Assembly: GCA_017940705.1 (NCBI GenBank)
Contig: JAGAYB010000048.1
Location: 1 to 6,431 of the forward strand
Length of the DNA: 6,431 nucleotides
From: Selenomonas sp.
GTDB lineage: Bacteria > Bacillota_C > Negativicutes > Selenomonadales > Selenomonadaceae
Reading direction: 5' to 3'
Below, in pieces: positions 1 through 5,023 of the stretch. The position numbers were made by a program, and so were the translations under genes. The notes under the pieces were generated by a model that was not told the origin of the DNA, ran no database searches, and saw only the letters and a program-made list of their open reading frames with translations. Each line of letters opens with the position of its first letter. Position 1 is the stretch's first letter.

Positions 1-345
1 CAGGCTTTGCGTTTTGCCAACACCTCGGCACCGGAGCATTTGGAGCTTTTAACCAGAGAACCATTTAAGCTTCTGCCGGAGATAAGACATGCCGGCGCTG
101 TGTTTTTGGGCGCGTATTCCCCGGAACCGCTGGGCGATTATTTTGCCGGCCCGAACCATGTATTGCCCACAGGCGGCACGGCCCGTTATTACAGCGTACT
201 GAATGTGGAAACCTTTATGAAGCGCACCAGCCTGATTTCTTATAGTCAGGAGGCGCTGGCGGCCGTAAGTGACGACATTATCCGTCTGGCGGAAACGGAG
301 GGGCTGGAGGCTCATGCCAATGCCATTCGACTGAGGAGGAAATAA
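1..345 (+). CDS. hisD: Histidinol dehydrogenase, C-terminal part (5' truncated by window edge)
   Basis: HisD oxidises L-histidinol to L-histidine in two NAD-dependent steps, the last reactions of cytoplasmic histidine synthesis. The reading frame is open from base 1 and gives 114 residues before TAA. Visible signatures are APEHLEL, where Glu12-His13 of the fragment match the catalytic Glu/His pair; [15 protein letters not shown], with a zinc-ligand Asp at 46 and the substrate-binding His at 53; and GLEAH near the end, with the last zinc-ligand His at 105. The spacing of these residues fits E. coli HisD numbering (326/327, 360, 367, 419), so about 314 N-terminal residues lie upstream. The C-terminus looks complete. 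The hisC ribosome binding site lies inside its last codons, and hisC begins 3 nt after the stop, so the two are co-transcribed. Confidence 0.96.
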   Translation, partial: QALRFANTSAPEHLELLTREPFKLLPEIRHAGAVFLGAYSPEPLGDYFAGPNHVLPTGGTARYYSVLNVETFMKRTSLISYSQEALAAVSDDIIRLAETEGLEAHANAIRLRRK

Positions 346-348
346 TTT

Positions 349-1419
349 ATGTTGAAATATCGTACCGGCTTAAAGGATATGCCGTCCTATGATGTGGTGG
401 AACGGGACTGGCAGATAAAGGTCAATGCCAACGAATGTAATATGAACCTGCCGCCTATGGTGGAGGACCGTCTGATGGGCAGATTATCCCGGGTGGCCTT
501 CAACCGCTATCCCAATGAGGAATATGATTATCTCTGCGAGCAGATTGCCGACAATCACCGCCTGCAGAAAGAAAATGTTTTATTGGGCAATGGCTCCAGC
601 GAGATTATCGAAAAACTTTTTTATTGCTTTGGCGGCACGAAAGCCAAAAAAATCGTTTATCCCGTACCATCTTTTTCCATGTACGGCATTTACGCCAAAG
701 CTGCTCAGGCACAGGGGATTGAAGTGCCTTTAAACAAAGATTATTCACTGAACAAGGAAAAATTCGTAAAGGCGGTAAATGAAGAAAAGGCCGGACTGGC
801 AGTAATCTGTAATCCCAATAATCCCACGGGAACGGGTTATGATTTGGATACCATTGAATACATTGCAGCCAACATTCACAGTAACTGCGCCCTGCTCATT
901 GATGAAGCCTACATCGAATTTTATGGGCGCACGGCGGTGGGGCTGCTCGCCAAATATCCTAATCTGATTGTAGCCAGGACTTTTTCCAAAGCTTACGGGC
1001 TGGCTTCAGCCAGAGTTGGTTACATGCTGGCTGCCAAGGAAATTGTGGAAATGATTGGCAAAGCATATATGCCCTATCACATGAATGTGTTATCTCTGGT
1101 GACGGCTGATATTGTCTATCAGATGCGTCATGAATACGTGCCCCGTATTCAGATGATGATTGCCGAACGCAAACGCATGACCACCCTGCTGGATAAATTG
1201 CCGGGAGTTACGGTTTATCCGTCAGAGACGAATTTTATTCTCATTAAATACGCCAAAGGTGAAAAACTCAACAAATATCTGGAAGAAAAAGGTATTGGCA
1301 TCCGCAGCTTCGGCAGTAATCCGGGATTAAAGAATTGCCTGCGTATTTCCATGGGGCTGCGCGAGGAAAATGATATCTGGTATGAGGCCGTAAAAACTTT
1401 TGTGGAGGGACGTATATGA
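349..1419 (+). CDS. hisC: Histidinol-phosphate aminotransferase
   Basis: PLP-dependent fold-type I aminotransferase that converts imidazole-acetol phosphate plus glutamate to histidinol phosphate and 2-oxoglutarate. At 356 residues it has the usual family length. Visible motifs are the N-terminal KVNANECNMNLPP (substrate and cofactor entry region), the GNGSSEII phosphate-binding region, NPNNPTG at 155-161, DEAY with the PLP-ring Asp at 185, TFSKAYGLASARVGY with the Schiff-base lysine at 214, and RISMG with the carboxylate-binding Arg at 332. The ATG start is supported by AGGAGG at 334-339, 9 nt upstream. Its TGA stop overlaps the hisB ATG in an ATGA, indicating translational coupling. A related aminotransferase such as a CobD-type enzyme is unlikely given the his neighbours and motif match. 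Confidence 0.97.
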   Translation: MLKYRTGLKDMPSYDVVERDWQIKVNANECNMNLPPMVEDRLMGRLSRVAFNRYPNEEYDYLCEQIADNHRLQKENVLLGNGSSEIIEKLFYCFGGTKAKKIVYPVPSFSMYGIYAKAAQAQGIEVPLNKDYSLNKEKFVKAVNEEKAGLAVICNPNNPTGTGYDLDTIEYIAANIHSNCALLIDEAYIEFYGRTAVGLLAKYPNLIVARTFSKAYGLASARVGYMLAAKEIVEMIGKAYMPYHMNVLSLVTADIVYQMRHEYVPRIQMMIAERKRMTTLLDKLPGVTVYPSETNFILIKYAKGEKLNKYLEEKGIGIRSFGSNPGLKNCLRISMGLREENDIWYEAVKTFVEGRI

Positions 1420-2006
1420 GTAAGCGGTGCAGTGAAATAAAACGGCAGACAGCAGAAACAGATATCTCTTTGCAGCTGGCTTTGGACGGCACCGGGCAGG
1501 CCAAAATCTTTTCGGGCATCGGCTTTTTTGACCACATGCTGAACCTCATGACGGCTCATGGACAGCTGGATTTGACGCTGACATGTCAAGGCGATTTAAA
1601 CGTAGACGGCCACCATAGTGTGGAGGATATCGGCATTGCTTTGGGTGAAGCTTTTAAACAGGCCATCGGTGATAAAAGGGGCATTTGCCGTTACGGCACT
1701 TTTTACCTGCCCATGGATGAATCCTTGGCGTTTGTCACGCTGGATATCAGCGGACGTCCGTTCCTCGTTTATGACGGCGGTGAAATGGCACCGCAGGTGG
1801 GCGGTTTTGATACGGAACTCACAGAAGAATTTTTACGCGCGTTTGCCATGCATGCCAGTATTACTCTGCATGTAAAAATTCTTTACGGTACGAATACCCA
1901 TCATAAAATCGAAGCAATATTCAAGGCACTCGGACATGCCCTGCGGCAGGCCGTATCACTTGACCCACAGGTTACAGGTATTCCTTCCACCAAGGGCATG
2001 CTTTAA
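1416..2006 (+). CDS. hisB: Imidazoleglycerol-phosphate dehydratase (monofunctional)
   Basis: Dehydrates imidazole-glycerol phosphate to imidazole-acetol phosphate, the substrate of HisC. The 196-residue protein carries both metal-binding halves of the family's duplicated fold: FFDHML (37-42), DGHHSVEDIG with His66, His67, Glu70 and Asp71, and the later copy THHKIEA with His162, His163 and Glu166. MDESL (100-104) and the C-terminal PSTKGML are also typical. The family uses these His and Glu residues to bind two manganese ions in a 24-subunit assembly. There is no N-terminal HAD phosphatase domain as in enteric HisB, so histidinol-phosphate phosphatase must be a separate gene outside this window. 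The start overlaps the hisC stop (ATGA), and hisH follows after 12 nt. Confidence 0.97.
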   Translation: MSKRCSEIKRQTAETDISLQLALDGTGQAKIFSGIGFFDHMLNLMTAHGQLDLTLTCQGDLNVDGHHSVEDIGIALGEAFKQAIGDKRGICRYGTFYLPMDESLAFVTLDISGRPFLVYDGGEMAPQVGGFDTELTEEFLRAFAMHASITLHVKILYGTNTHHKIEAIFKALGHALRQAVSLDPQVTGIPSTKGML

Positions 2007-2018
2007 GGAGGCAGGCGG

Positions 2019-2636
2019 ATGATAGCGATAATTGACTATGGCGTAGGCAATTTATTCAGCGTGGAAAAAGCCTTTGCTACCTTAGGCACAGAGGTGAGAA
2101 TTACCAATAATCCTGCGGAAATAAAAGCTGCCGAAAAACTTGTTTTACCGGGGGTCGGCGCTTTTGGTGACTGCATGAAAAATCTTGAGGAAAGCGGTCT
2201 TATTCCCTTGCTGAAAGAGGAAGTGGCAGCCGGCAAGCCCTTGCTGGGGATTTGCGTAGGGCTGCAGATTCTTTTTGAGGGCAGCGAGGAATCCCCTGAG
2301 GCGCGCGGCTTGGGACTTATCCCCGGCAAGGTAAAGAGAATTCAGGCGGAAGGGTTAAAAGTTCCCCACATGGGCTGGAACAGGCTGCATATTATGGAAC
2401 CGCGGCAGGGGGCAGATTTGTTTGCCGGGCTGGAGCAGGATAAGGAATATGTTTATTTTGTGCATAGCTATTTTGCTGTTCCTGAGGATAAAAGCGTTGT
2501 TACAGCTGCAACGGATTATGGAGAAACACTTACGGCTGCTGTGCAGAAGGATAATATCTTTGCTGCACAGTTTCATCCTGAGAAGTCTGGTGATGTGGGG
2601 CTGCATATTATTGATAATTTCTGCAAGATAAGTTAG
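2019..2636 (+). CDS. hisH: Imidazole glycerol phosphate synthase, glutamine amidotransferase subunit
   Basis: Class I glutamine amidotransferase that hydrolyses glutamine and channels ammonia to its partner HisF, which cyclises PRFAR into imidazole-glycerol phosphate and AICAR. The 205-residue length is normal. The start MIAIIDYGVGNLFS is characteristic, KLVLPGVGAFGDCM provides the oxyanion-loop region, LLGICVGLQ holds the nucleophile Cys79, and QFHPEKSG supplies His186 and Glu188 of the catalytic triad. PHMGWNRL is the HisF-facing signature. AAGGAGG at 2005-2011 lies 7 nt before the ATG. HisH has little activity without HisF in characterised systems, and hisF is not in this window. It must lie elsewhere, or the cluster is rearranged. 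Confidence 0.97.
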   Translation: MIAIIDYGVGNLFSVEKAFATLGTEVRITNNPAEIKAAEKLVLPGVGAFGDCMKNLEESGLIPLLKEEVAAGKPLLGICVGLQILFEGSEESPEARGLGLIPGKVKRIQAEGLKVPHMGWNRLHIMEPRQGADLFAGLEQDKEYVYFVHSYFAVPEDKSVVTAATDYGETLTAAVQKDNIFAAQFHPEKSGDVGLHIIDNFCKIS

Positions 2637-2647
2637 TGCGTTGTTCT

Positions 2648-2676
2648 GTACTTTTCTTTGGCGCAAAGAAAAGTAC
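2648..2676 (+). repeat. Perfect 13-bp inverted repeat (GTAC-ended hairpin) in hisH-hisA spacer
   Basis: GTACTTTTCTTTG at 2648-2660 is followed by the loop GCG and then the exact reverse complement CAAAGAAAAGTAC at 2664-2676. A stem of 13 perfect pairs with a 3-nt loop is far beyond chance in 29 nt. No U-tract follows, so it is not a canonical terminator. It starts 11 nt after the hisH stop and begins a run of further hairpins. From memory, similar palindromes with a TTTCTTTG...CAAAGAAA core recur between genes in a number of bacteria, so a dispersed repeat is the likeliest reading, but only one copy is visible here. Confidence 0.85.
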
Positions 2677-2680
2677 CAAA

Positions 2681-2694
2681 TACCCATAAGGGTA
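2681..2694 (+). repeat. Small inverted repeat TACCC-ATAA-GGGTA
   Basis: A 5-bp stem with a 4-nt loop lies just after the 13-bp palindrome. The nearby GTACC at 2673-2677 can also pair with GGTAC at 2691-2695, which would compete with the last bases of the 13-bp hairpin. The stem is weak alone and is listed because it continues the run of palindromes in this spacer. Confidence 0.45.
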
Positions 2695-2706
2695 CAGGCG
2701 AAAACA

Positions 2707-2741
2707 GCGGACTGAAATCACATCACGTGATTTACGTCCGC
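2707..2741 (+). repeat. Interrupted 13-bp hairpin (6+7 bp) in hisH-hisA spacer
   Basis: GCGGAC (2707-2712) pairs with GTCCGC (2736-2741), and AAATCAC (2715-2721) pairs with GTGATTT (2727-2733). The two stems are separated by a symmetrical 2x2 internal mismatch, and the loop is ATCAC. ATCACGTGAT (2717-2726 region) is itself nearly self-complementary. The mismatch between two perfect stems is typical of a folded, drifting repeat unit or structured RNA rather than a protein-coding stretch. No U-tract follows. Confidence 0.75.
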
Positions 2742-2742
2742 G

Positions 2743-2762
2743 AGCGCTCATCCTTGAGCGCT
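2743..2762 (+). repeat. 8-bp hairpin AGCGCTCA/TGAGCGCT upstream of hisA
   Basis: AGCGCTCA at 2743-2750 and TGAGCGCT at 2755-2762 are perfect reverse complements around the loop TCCT. It begins one base after the preceding hairpin and ends 11 nt before the hisA Shine-Dalgarno sequence, so it would leave that site accessible. It is GC-rich with no U-tract. With the other palindromes it forms one block spanning 2648-2762. Confidence 0.75.
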
Positions 2763-2773
2763 GGGCTGGTGTT

Positions 2774-2781
2774 GGGGGAGG
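2774..2781 (+). promoter_or_regulatory. Ribosome binding site that decides the hisA start
   Basis: GGGGGAGG abuts an ATG at 2782 with no spacer, but lies 6 nt before a second in-frame ATG at 2788. Only the second has a workable Shine-Dalgarno distance, and it yields the family-typical N-terminus MIIFPAID with the catalytic Asp at position 8. The upstream ATG is therefore rejected as the start. Confidence 0.8.
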
Positions 2782-2787
2782 ATGCTT

Positions 2788-3513
2788 ATGATTATTTTTC
2801 CGGCGATAGATATTCGTGGTGGGAAGTGTGTGCGGCTTTTTAAAGGGGACTTTGCCCAGGAAACGGTTTTTTCGGACAGTCCTGCGGCTATGGCCCGTAA
2901 GTGGCAGGCACAGGGGGCGGAGTATCTGCATTTGGTGGATTTGGATGGCGCATTGGCCGGTTCTTCACAAAATTTAGCAGTCATTGAAGAAATCCTTAAA
3001 TCCGTAAATATCCCCACGGAACTTGGGGGCGGAATCCGCACTATGGAGCAGATTGATAAACTTCTGGACATGGGAATTACCCGGGTGATTTTAGGTTCTG
3101 CAGCGGTAAAAAATCCTGAACTCGTTTATACGGCCTGCCAAAAATACGGTGAACGTATTGTGGTGGGCATTGATGCCAAAGACGGCATTGTGGCCGTTGA
3201 GGGCTGGGGCGAATTGGGAAATGTCGGTGTAATTGAACTGGCACAAAAAATGAAAAAGGCCGGAGTGAAAACAATTATTTATACGGATATTTCCCGTGAT
3301 GGAACATTGAGCGGCGTAAATGTGGAGGCGACTGTAAAACTGGCGCAGGAAAGCGGCGTAAAAATTGTGGCTTCCGGCGGCGTAAAATCACTTGAAGATA
3401 TAAAAGCCCTGAAAGAAAAGGAAAGCTGTGGCATTGAAGGGGTAATTGCCGGTAAATCAATTTACACAGGCAGTCTTGATTTGCAGGCTGCGATAAAAAT
3501 TGCTCGCGGTTAA
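2788..3513 (+). CDS. hisA: ProFAR isomerase (phosphoribosylformimino-5-aminoimidazole carboxamide ribotide isomerase)
   Basis: A (beta/alpha)8-barrel enzyme that performs the Amadori rearrangement of ProFAR to PRFAR, the substrate of HisF/HisH. Starting at 2788 it has 241 residues, the normal length. FPAIDIRGGKCVRL carries the catalytic Asp8, ELGGGIRT is the first phosphate-binding region, VVGIDAKDG carries the second catalytic Asp at 129, YTDISRDGTLSG follows, and ASGGVKS and GVIAGKSIYTG form the C-terminal phosphate site. The two half-barrel repeats are evident. PAIDIRGGK and the Asp pair point to HisA rather than HisF or TrpF. Unlike the other his genes, it is separated from its upstream neighbour by 151 nt of palindromes. 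It is the last his gene here, and a new promoter follows at once. An in-frame ATG at 2782 would add two residues. Confidence 0.96.
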   Translation: MIIFPAIDIRGGKCVRLFKGDFAQETVFSDSPAAMARKWQAQGAEYLHLVDLDGALAGSSQNLAVIEEILKSVNIPTELGGGIRTMEQIDKLLDMGITRVILGSAAVKNPELVYTACQKYGERIVVGIDAKDGIVAVEGWGELGNVGVIELAQKMKKAGVKTIIYTDISRDGTLSGVNVEATVKLAQESGVKIVASGGVKSLEDIKALKEKESCGIEGVIAGKSIYTGSLDLQAAIKIARG

Positions 3514-3538
3514 AATTCAAAAATTTTTATTAAAATAC

Positions 3539-3567
3539 TTGCATAATGGTAATTTATCGTTTAGAAT
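3539..3567 (+). promoter_or_regulatory. Probable sigma-A type promoter for the small coiled-coil gene
   Basis: TTGCAT (3539-3544) and TAGAAT (3562-3567) are separated by exactly 17 nt and preceded by a very A/T-rich tract (3514-3536) that could act as an UP element. Transcription would start near 3574, giving a leader of about 30 nt before ATG 3606. No terminator is seen between hisA and this promoter, so some his read-through is possible. Confidence 0.6.
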
Positions 3568-3605
3568 AATAAAAGATAATTTTTATTTTAAAGGAGAAAT
3601 GTACC

Positions 3606-3809
3606 ATGGCAAGAAAAGCTAATTACGAAGAGAAAATCAATGCAATCGAAGAAAAAATTGCAAAAAAACAGGAAGAAATTAAAGTCCTGAAAGCTCAGCT
3701 GAACGAAATCAAAGCCAAGAAAGCTCAGGATGATTACAAGGAACTGACTGAATACATGTCAGCCAACAATCTGTCTGCTGCTGAAGTTTTGGCTCGTATC
3801 AACGGCTAA
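3606..3809 (+). CDS. Small charged coiled-coil protein, function unknown
   Basis: The 67-residue protein is rich in Lys (11) and Glu (10), nearly neutral overall, and has no Cys, Trp, His, Phe or Pro. Residues 7-39 keep a regular 4-3 spacing (Tyr7, Ile11, Ile14, Ile18, Lys21, Ile25, Leu28, Leu32, Ile35, Lys39), which predicts a parallel or antiparallel coiled coil. The C-terminal part, YMSANNLSAAEVLARI, looks like a short separate helical cap. There is no signal peptide or membrane segment, so it should be cytoplasmic. AAGGAG at 3591-3596 lies 9 nt before the ATG, and a promoter and strong terminator flank the gene, so it forms its own transcript. The layout loosely recalls small coiled-coil families such as DUF4315, or nucleoid-associated proteins with an oligomerising helix, but I cannot assign it. 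The coding potential itself looks convincing. Confidence 0.85.
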   Translation: MARKANYEEKINAIEEKIAKKQEEIKVLKAQLNEIKAKKAQDDYKELTEYMSANNLSAAEVLARING

Positions 3810-3836
3810 TCATCAGCCCGGATAATTGGAATTTTG

Positions 3837-3869
3837 AGGAACATCGCCATGAGGCGGTGTTCCTTTTTT
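3837..3869 (+). terminator. Rho-independent terminator after the coiled-coil gene
   Basis: AGGAACATCGCC (3837-3848) pairs with GGCGGTGTTCCT (3853-3864) around the loop ATGA. This is a 12-bp stem with a single G-U pair, followed directly by a run of T to 3869. It is a textbook intrinsic terminator 27 nt after the stop codon, and it insulates the small gene from the kinase-like gene downstream. Confidence 0.93.
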
Positions 3870-3935
3870 CGTTTGCAGGATTTTTTTCGTTTTATAGCGA
3901 ATACATACTTGTAATTTATCAGAAGAGGTGAGCGT

Positions 3936-4916
3936 ATGGACGGACAGCGATTGCGGGAATTTTTGGCCGCCAAGCCGGGGCAGTGTCATGTACTGGTGGT
4001 GGGTGACATTATGCTGGACAAATATTATTACGGTGATGTGACGCGCATTTCCGGGGAGGCACCGGTGCCGATAACGAGGGTGAATTCTTCTTCGGAGAAA
4101 TTGGGCGGCAGTGCCAATATCGCCTACAGTCTGGCTGTACTGGGCTGCAAGGTGAGCATTGCCGGTTTTGTGGGCCGTGATTCTCACTGTGAAAGTCTGG
4201 TGGAGAGATTTACGCATTACGGCATAGATACCGATGGCCTTATCTACACGGAACGGCCTACGACCACCAAGGTGCGGATAATGAGCGGCAATCAGCAGAT
4301 GTTCCGCGTGGACTTTGAAGATGACCGGCCTGTTGCCTTGCAGGATATGGCTCGTTATGAGCAGTATATCGGTGAAAAACTCAGTGAAAGCCTTGACTGC
4401 GTGATAATTTCTGACCATGCCAATGGCGCCTGCACCGATGCCTCCTGCAGCTGGATTATTGAAAAATGTCATAACCATGGTGTGCCGGTGGTGGTAGATA
4501 TGAGCGCGGCTTCATGGGTGAATTACCGCAAGGCTGACTATGTGGTGGCTAACTTGAAACGAATCAATAAGCAGCTGCTGCAGCCGGCAGAAAATGAGGA
4601 CAGCGCCGTGGAAAAAGCCTGTCATTACCTCATGCGCAAGTTCCATGTAAAAAATGTAATCGCCACCAGATCACAGAAAGGGTTGTCTCTGGTTCGGGCA
4701 GACGAAACCGTACATATTCCTACAAAGGCGCAGGAGCTGTTTGATGTTTTGGGCGCTACGGACGCAGTGACGGCTGTCTTTGGCATGGCCATTGCCGGAG
4801 GTCTGCCGCCGGCTTTGGGGGCATATCTGGCCAATCTGGCAGCCAGCCGGGTTGTCACCCGTCTGGGTACTTATGCAGTCACCAGGGAAGAACTGGATGA
4901 ACTGCTTATTTCCTAA
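3936..4916 (+). CDS. PfkB-family protein, HldE/RfaE kinase-domain-like, with altered active-site motifs
   Basis: A 326-residue ribokinase-fold protein closest to the D-glycero-beta-D-manno-heptose-7-phosphate kinase domain of HldE (lipopolysaccharide heptose precursor synthesis, cytoplasm). The sugar-binding half is well kept: GDIMLDKYYYGDVTRISGEA from 23, GGSANIA at 57-63, and TTTKVRIMSGNQQMFRVDFED. The C-terminal PTKAQELFDV and the VVTRLGTYAV tail also match. Positions usually conserved for ATP, Mg and phosphoryl transfer differ. GAGD is GATD (273-276, base Asp276 kept), the NxxE-type motif reads NLKR (206-209), DYxKG reads DHANG (160-164), and DPKG reads DMSA (188-191). There is no C-terminal nucleotidyltransferase domain. 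GAGGTG at 3925-3930 lies 5 nt before the ATG. It could be a diverged heptose kinase, a kinase for another sugar phosphate, or a sugar-binding protein without kinase activity. The family call is firm; the reaction is not. Confidence 0.85.
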   Translation: MDGQRLREFLAAKPGQCHVLVVGDIMLDKYYYGDVTRISGEAPVPITRVNSSSEKLGGSANIAYSLAVLGCKVSIAGFVGRDSHCESLVERFTHYGIDTDGLIYTERPTTTKVRIMSGNQQMFRVDFEDDRPVALQDMARYEQYIGEKLSESLDCVIISDHANGACTDASCSWIIEKCHNHGVPVVVDMSAASWVNYRKADYVVANLKRINKQLLQPAENEDSAVEKACHYLMRKFHVKNVIATRSQKGLSLVRADETVHIPTKAQELFDVLGATDAVTAVFGMAIAGGLPPALGAYLANLAASRVVTRLGTYAVTREELDELLIS

Positions 4917-4941
4917 AATAATAACGAATAATGACGCTGCT

Positions 4942-4967
4942 GCCTATGGTAAATTTTTGCCATAGGC
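4942..4967 (+). repeat. 8-bp hairpin between the kinase-like gene and the peptidase gene
   Basis: GCCTATGG (4942-4949) and CCATAGGC (4960-4967) are perfect inverted repeats around a 10-nt A/T-rich loop, 25 nt after the kinase-like stop. No U-tract follows on either strand, so termination would be weak at best. It lies directly against the TATAAT at 4970, where a -35 element would sit, so it could instead be a protein-binding operator. Confidence 0.5.
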
Positions 4968-4969
4968 GT

Positions 4970-4975
4970 TATAAT
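4970..4975 (+). promoter_or_regulatory. Possible -10 box for the M16C peptidase gene
   Basis: An exact TATAAT lies 48 nt before the GTG start. At a 17-nt spacing the -35 position would read TGGTAA (4947-4952), a poor match, and it overlaps the hairpin arm. It could be an activator-dependent promoter or a chance A/T match, and the peptidase gene may also be read from the kinase-like gene. Confidence 0.35.
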
Positions 4976-5023
4976 TAGCAAGGAACAATTTTGACTTATG
5001 TTTTGTAATACAGGAGTGATTTT

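Noticed and set aside
2648..2676. The 13-bp palindrome as a terminator of the hisDCBH transcript
   Set aside because: The stem is A/T-rich with no U-tract after it, and no promoter was found between it and hisA, so termination here would silence hisA.
2782..2787. Upstream in-frame ATG of hisA as the true start
   Set aside because: The Shine-Dalgarno sequence touches this ATG with no spacer. The ATG at 2788 has a 6-nt spacer and gives the standard HisA N-terminus.
2658..2843. Short + strand open frame (61 codons) across the hisH-hisA spacer
   Set aside because: It is built from the palindromes, runs into the hisA coding region in another frame, and lacks a good ribosome binding site. It is typical of spurious predictions made on repeats.
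3571..3590. A/T inverted repeat (AATAAAA/TTTTATT type) in the leader of the coiled-coil gene
   Set aside because: A/T-only pairing in A/T-rich DNA is expected by chance and is too weak to call a regulatory hairpin.
3813..4478. Open frame on the - strand (221 codons) opposite the kinase-like gene
   Set aside because: It is antisense to a well-supported PfkB-family gene and runs through the intrinsic terminator at 3837-3869. The translation has no domain features.
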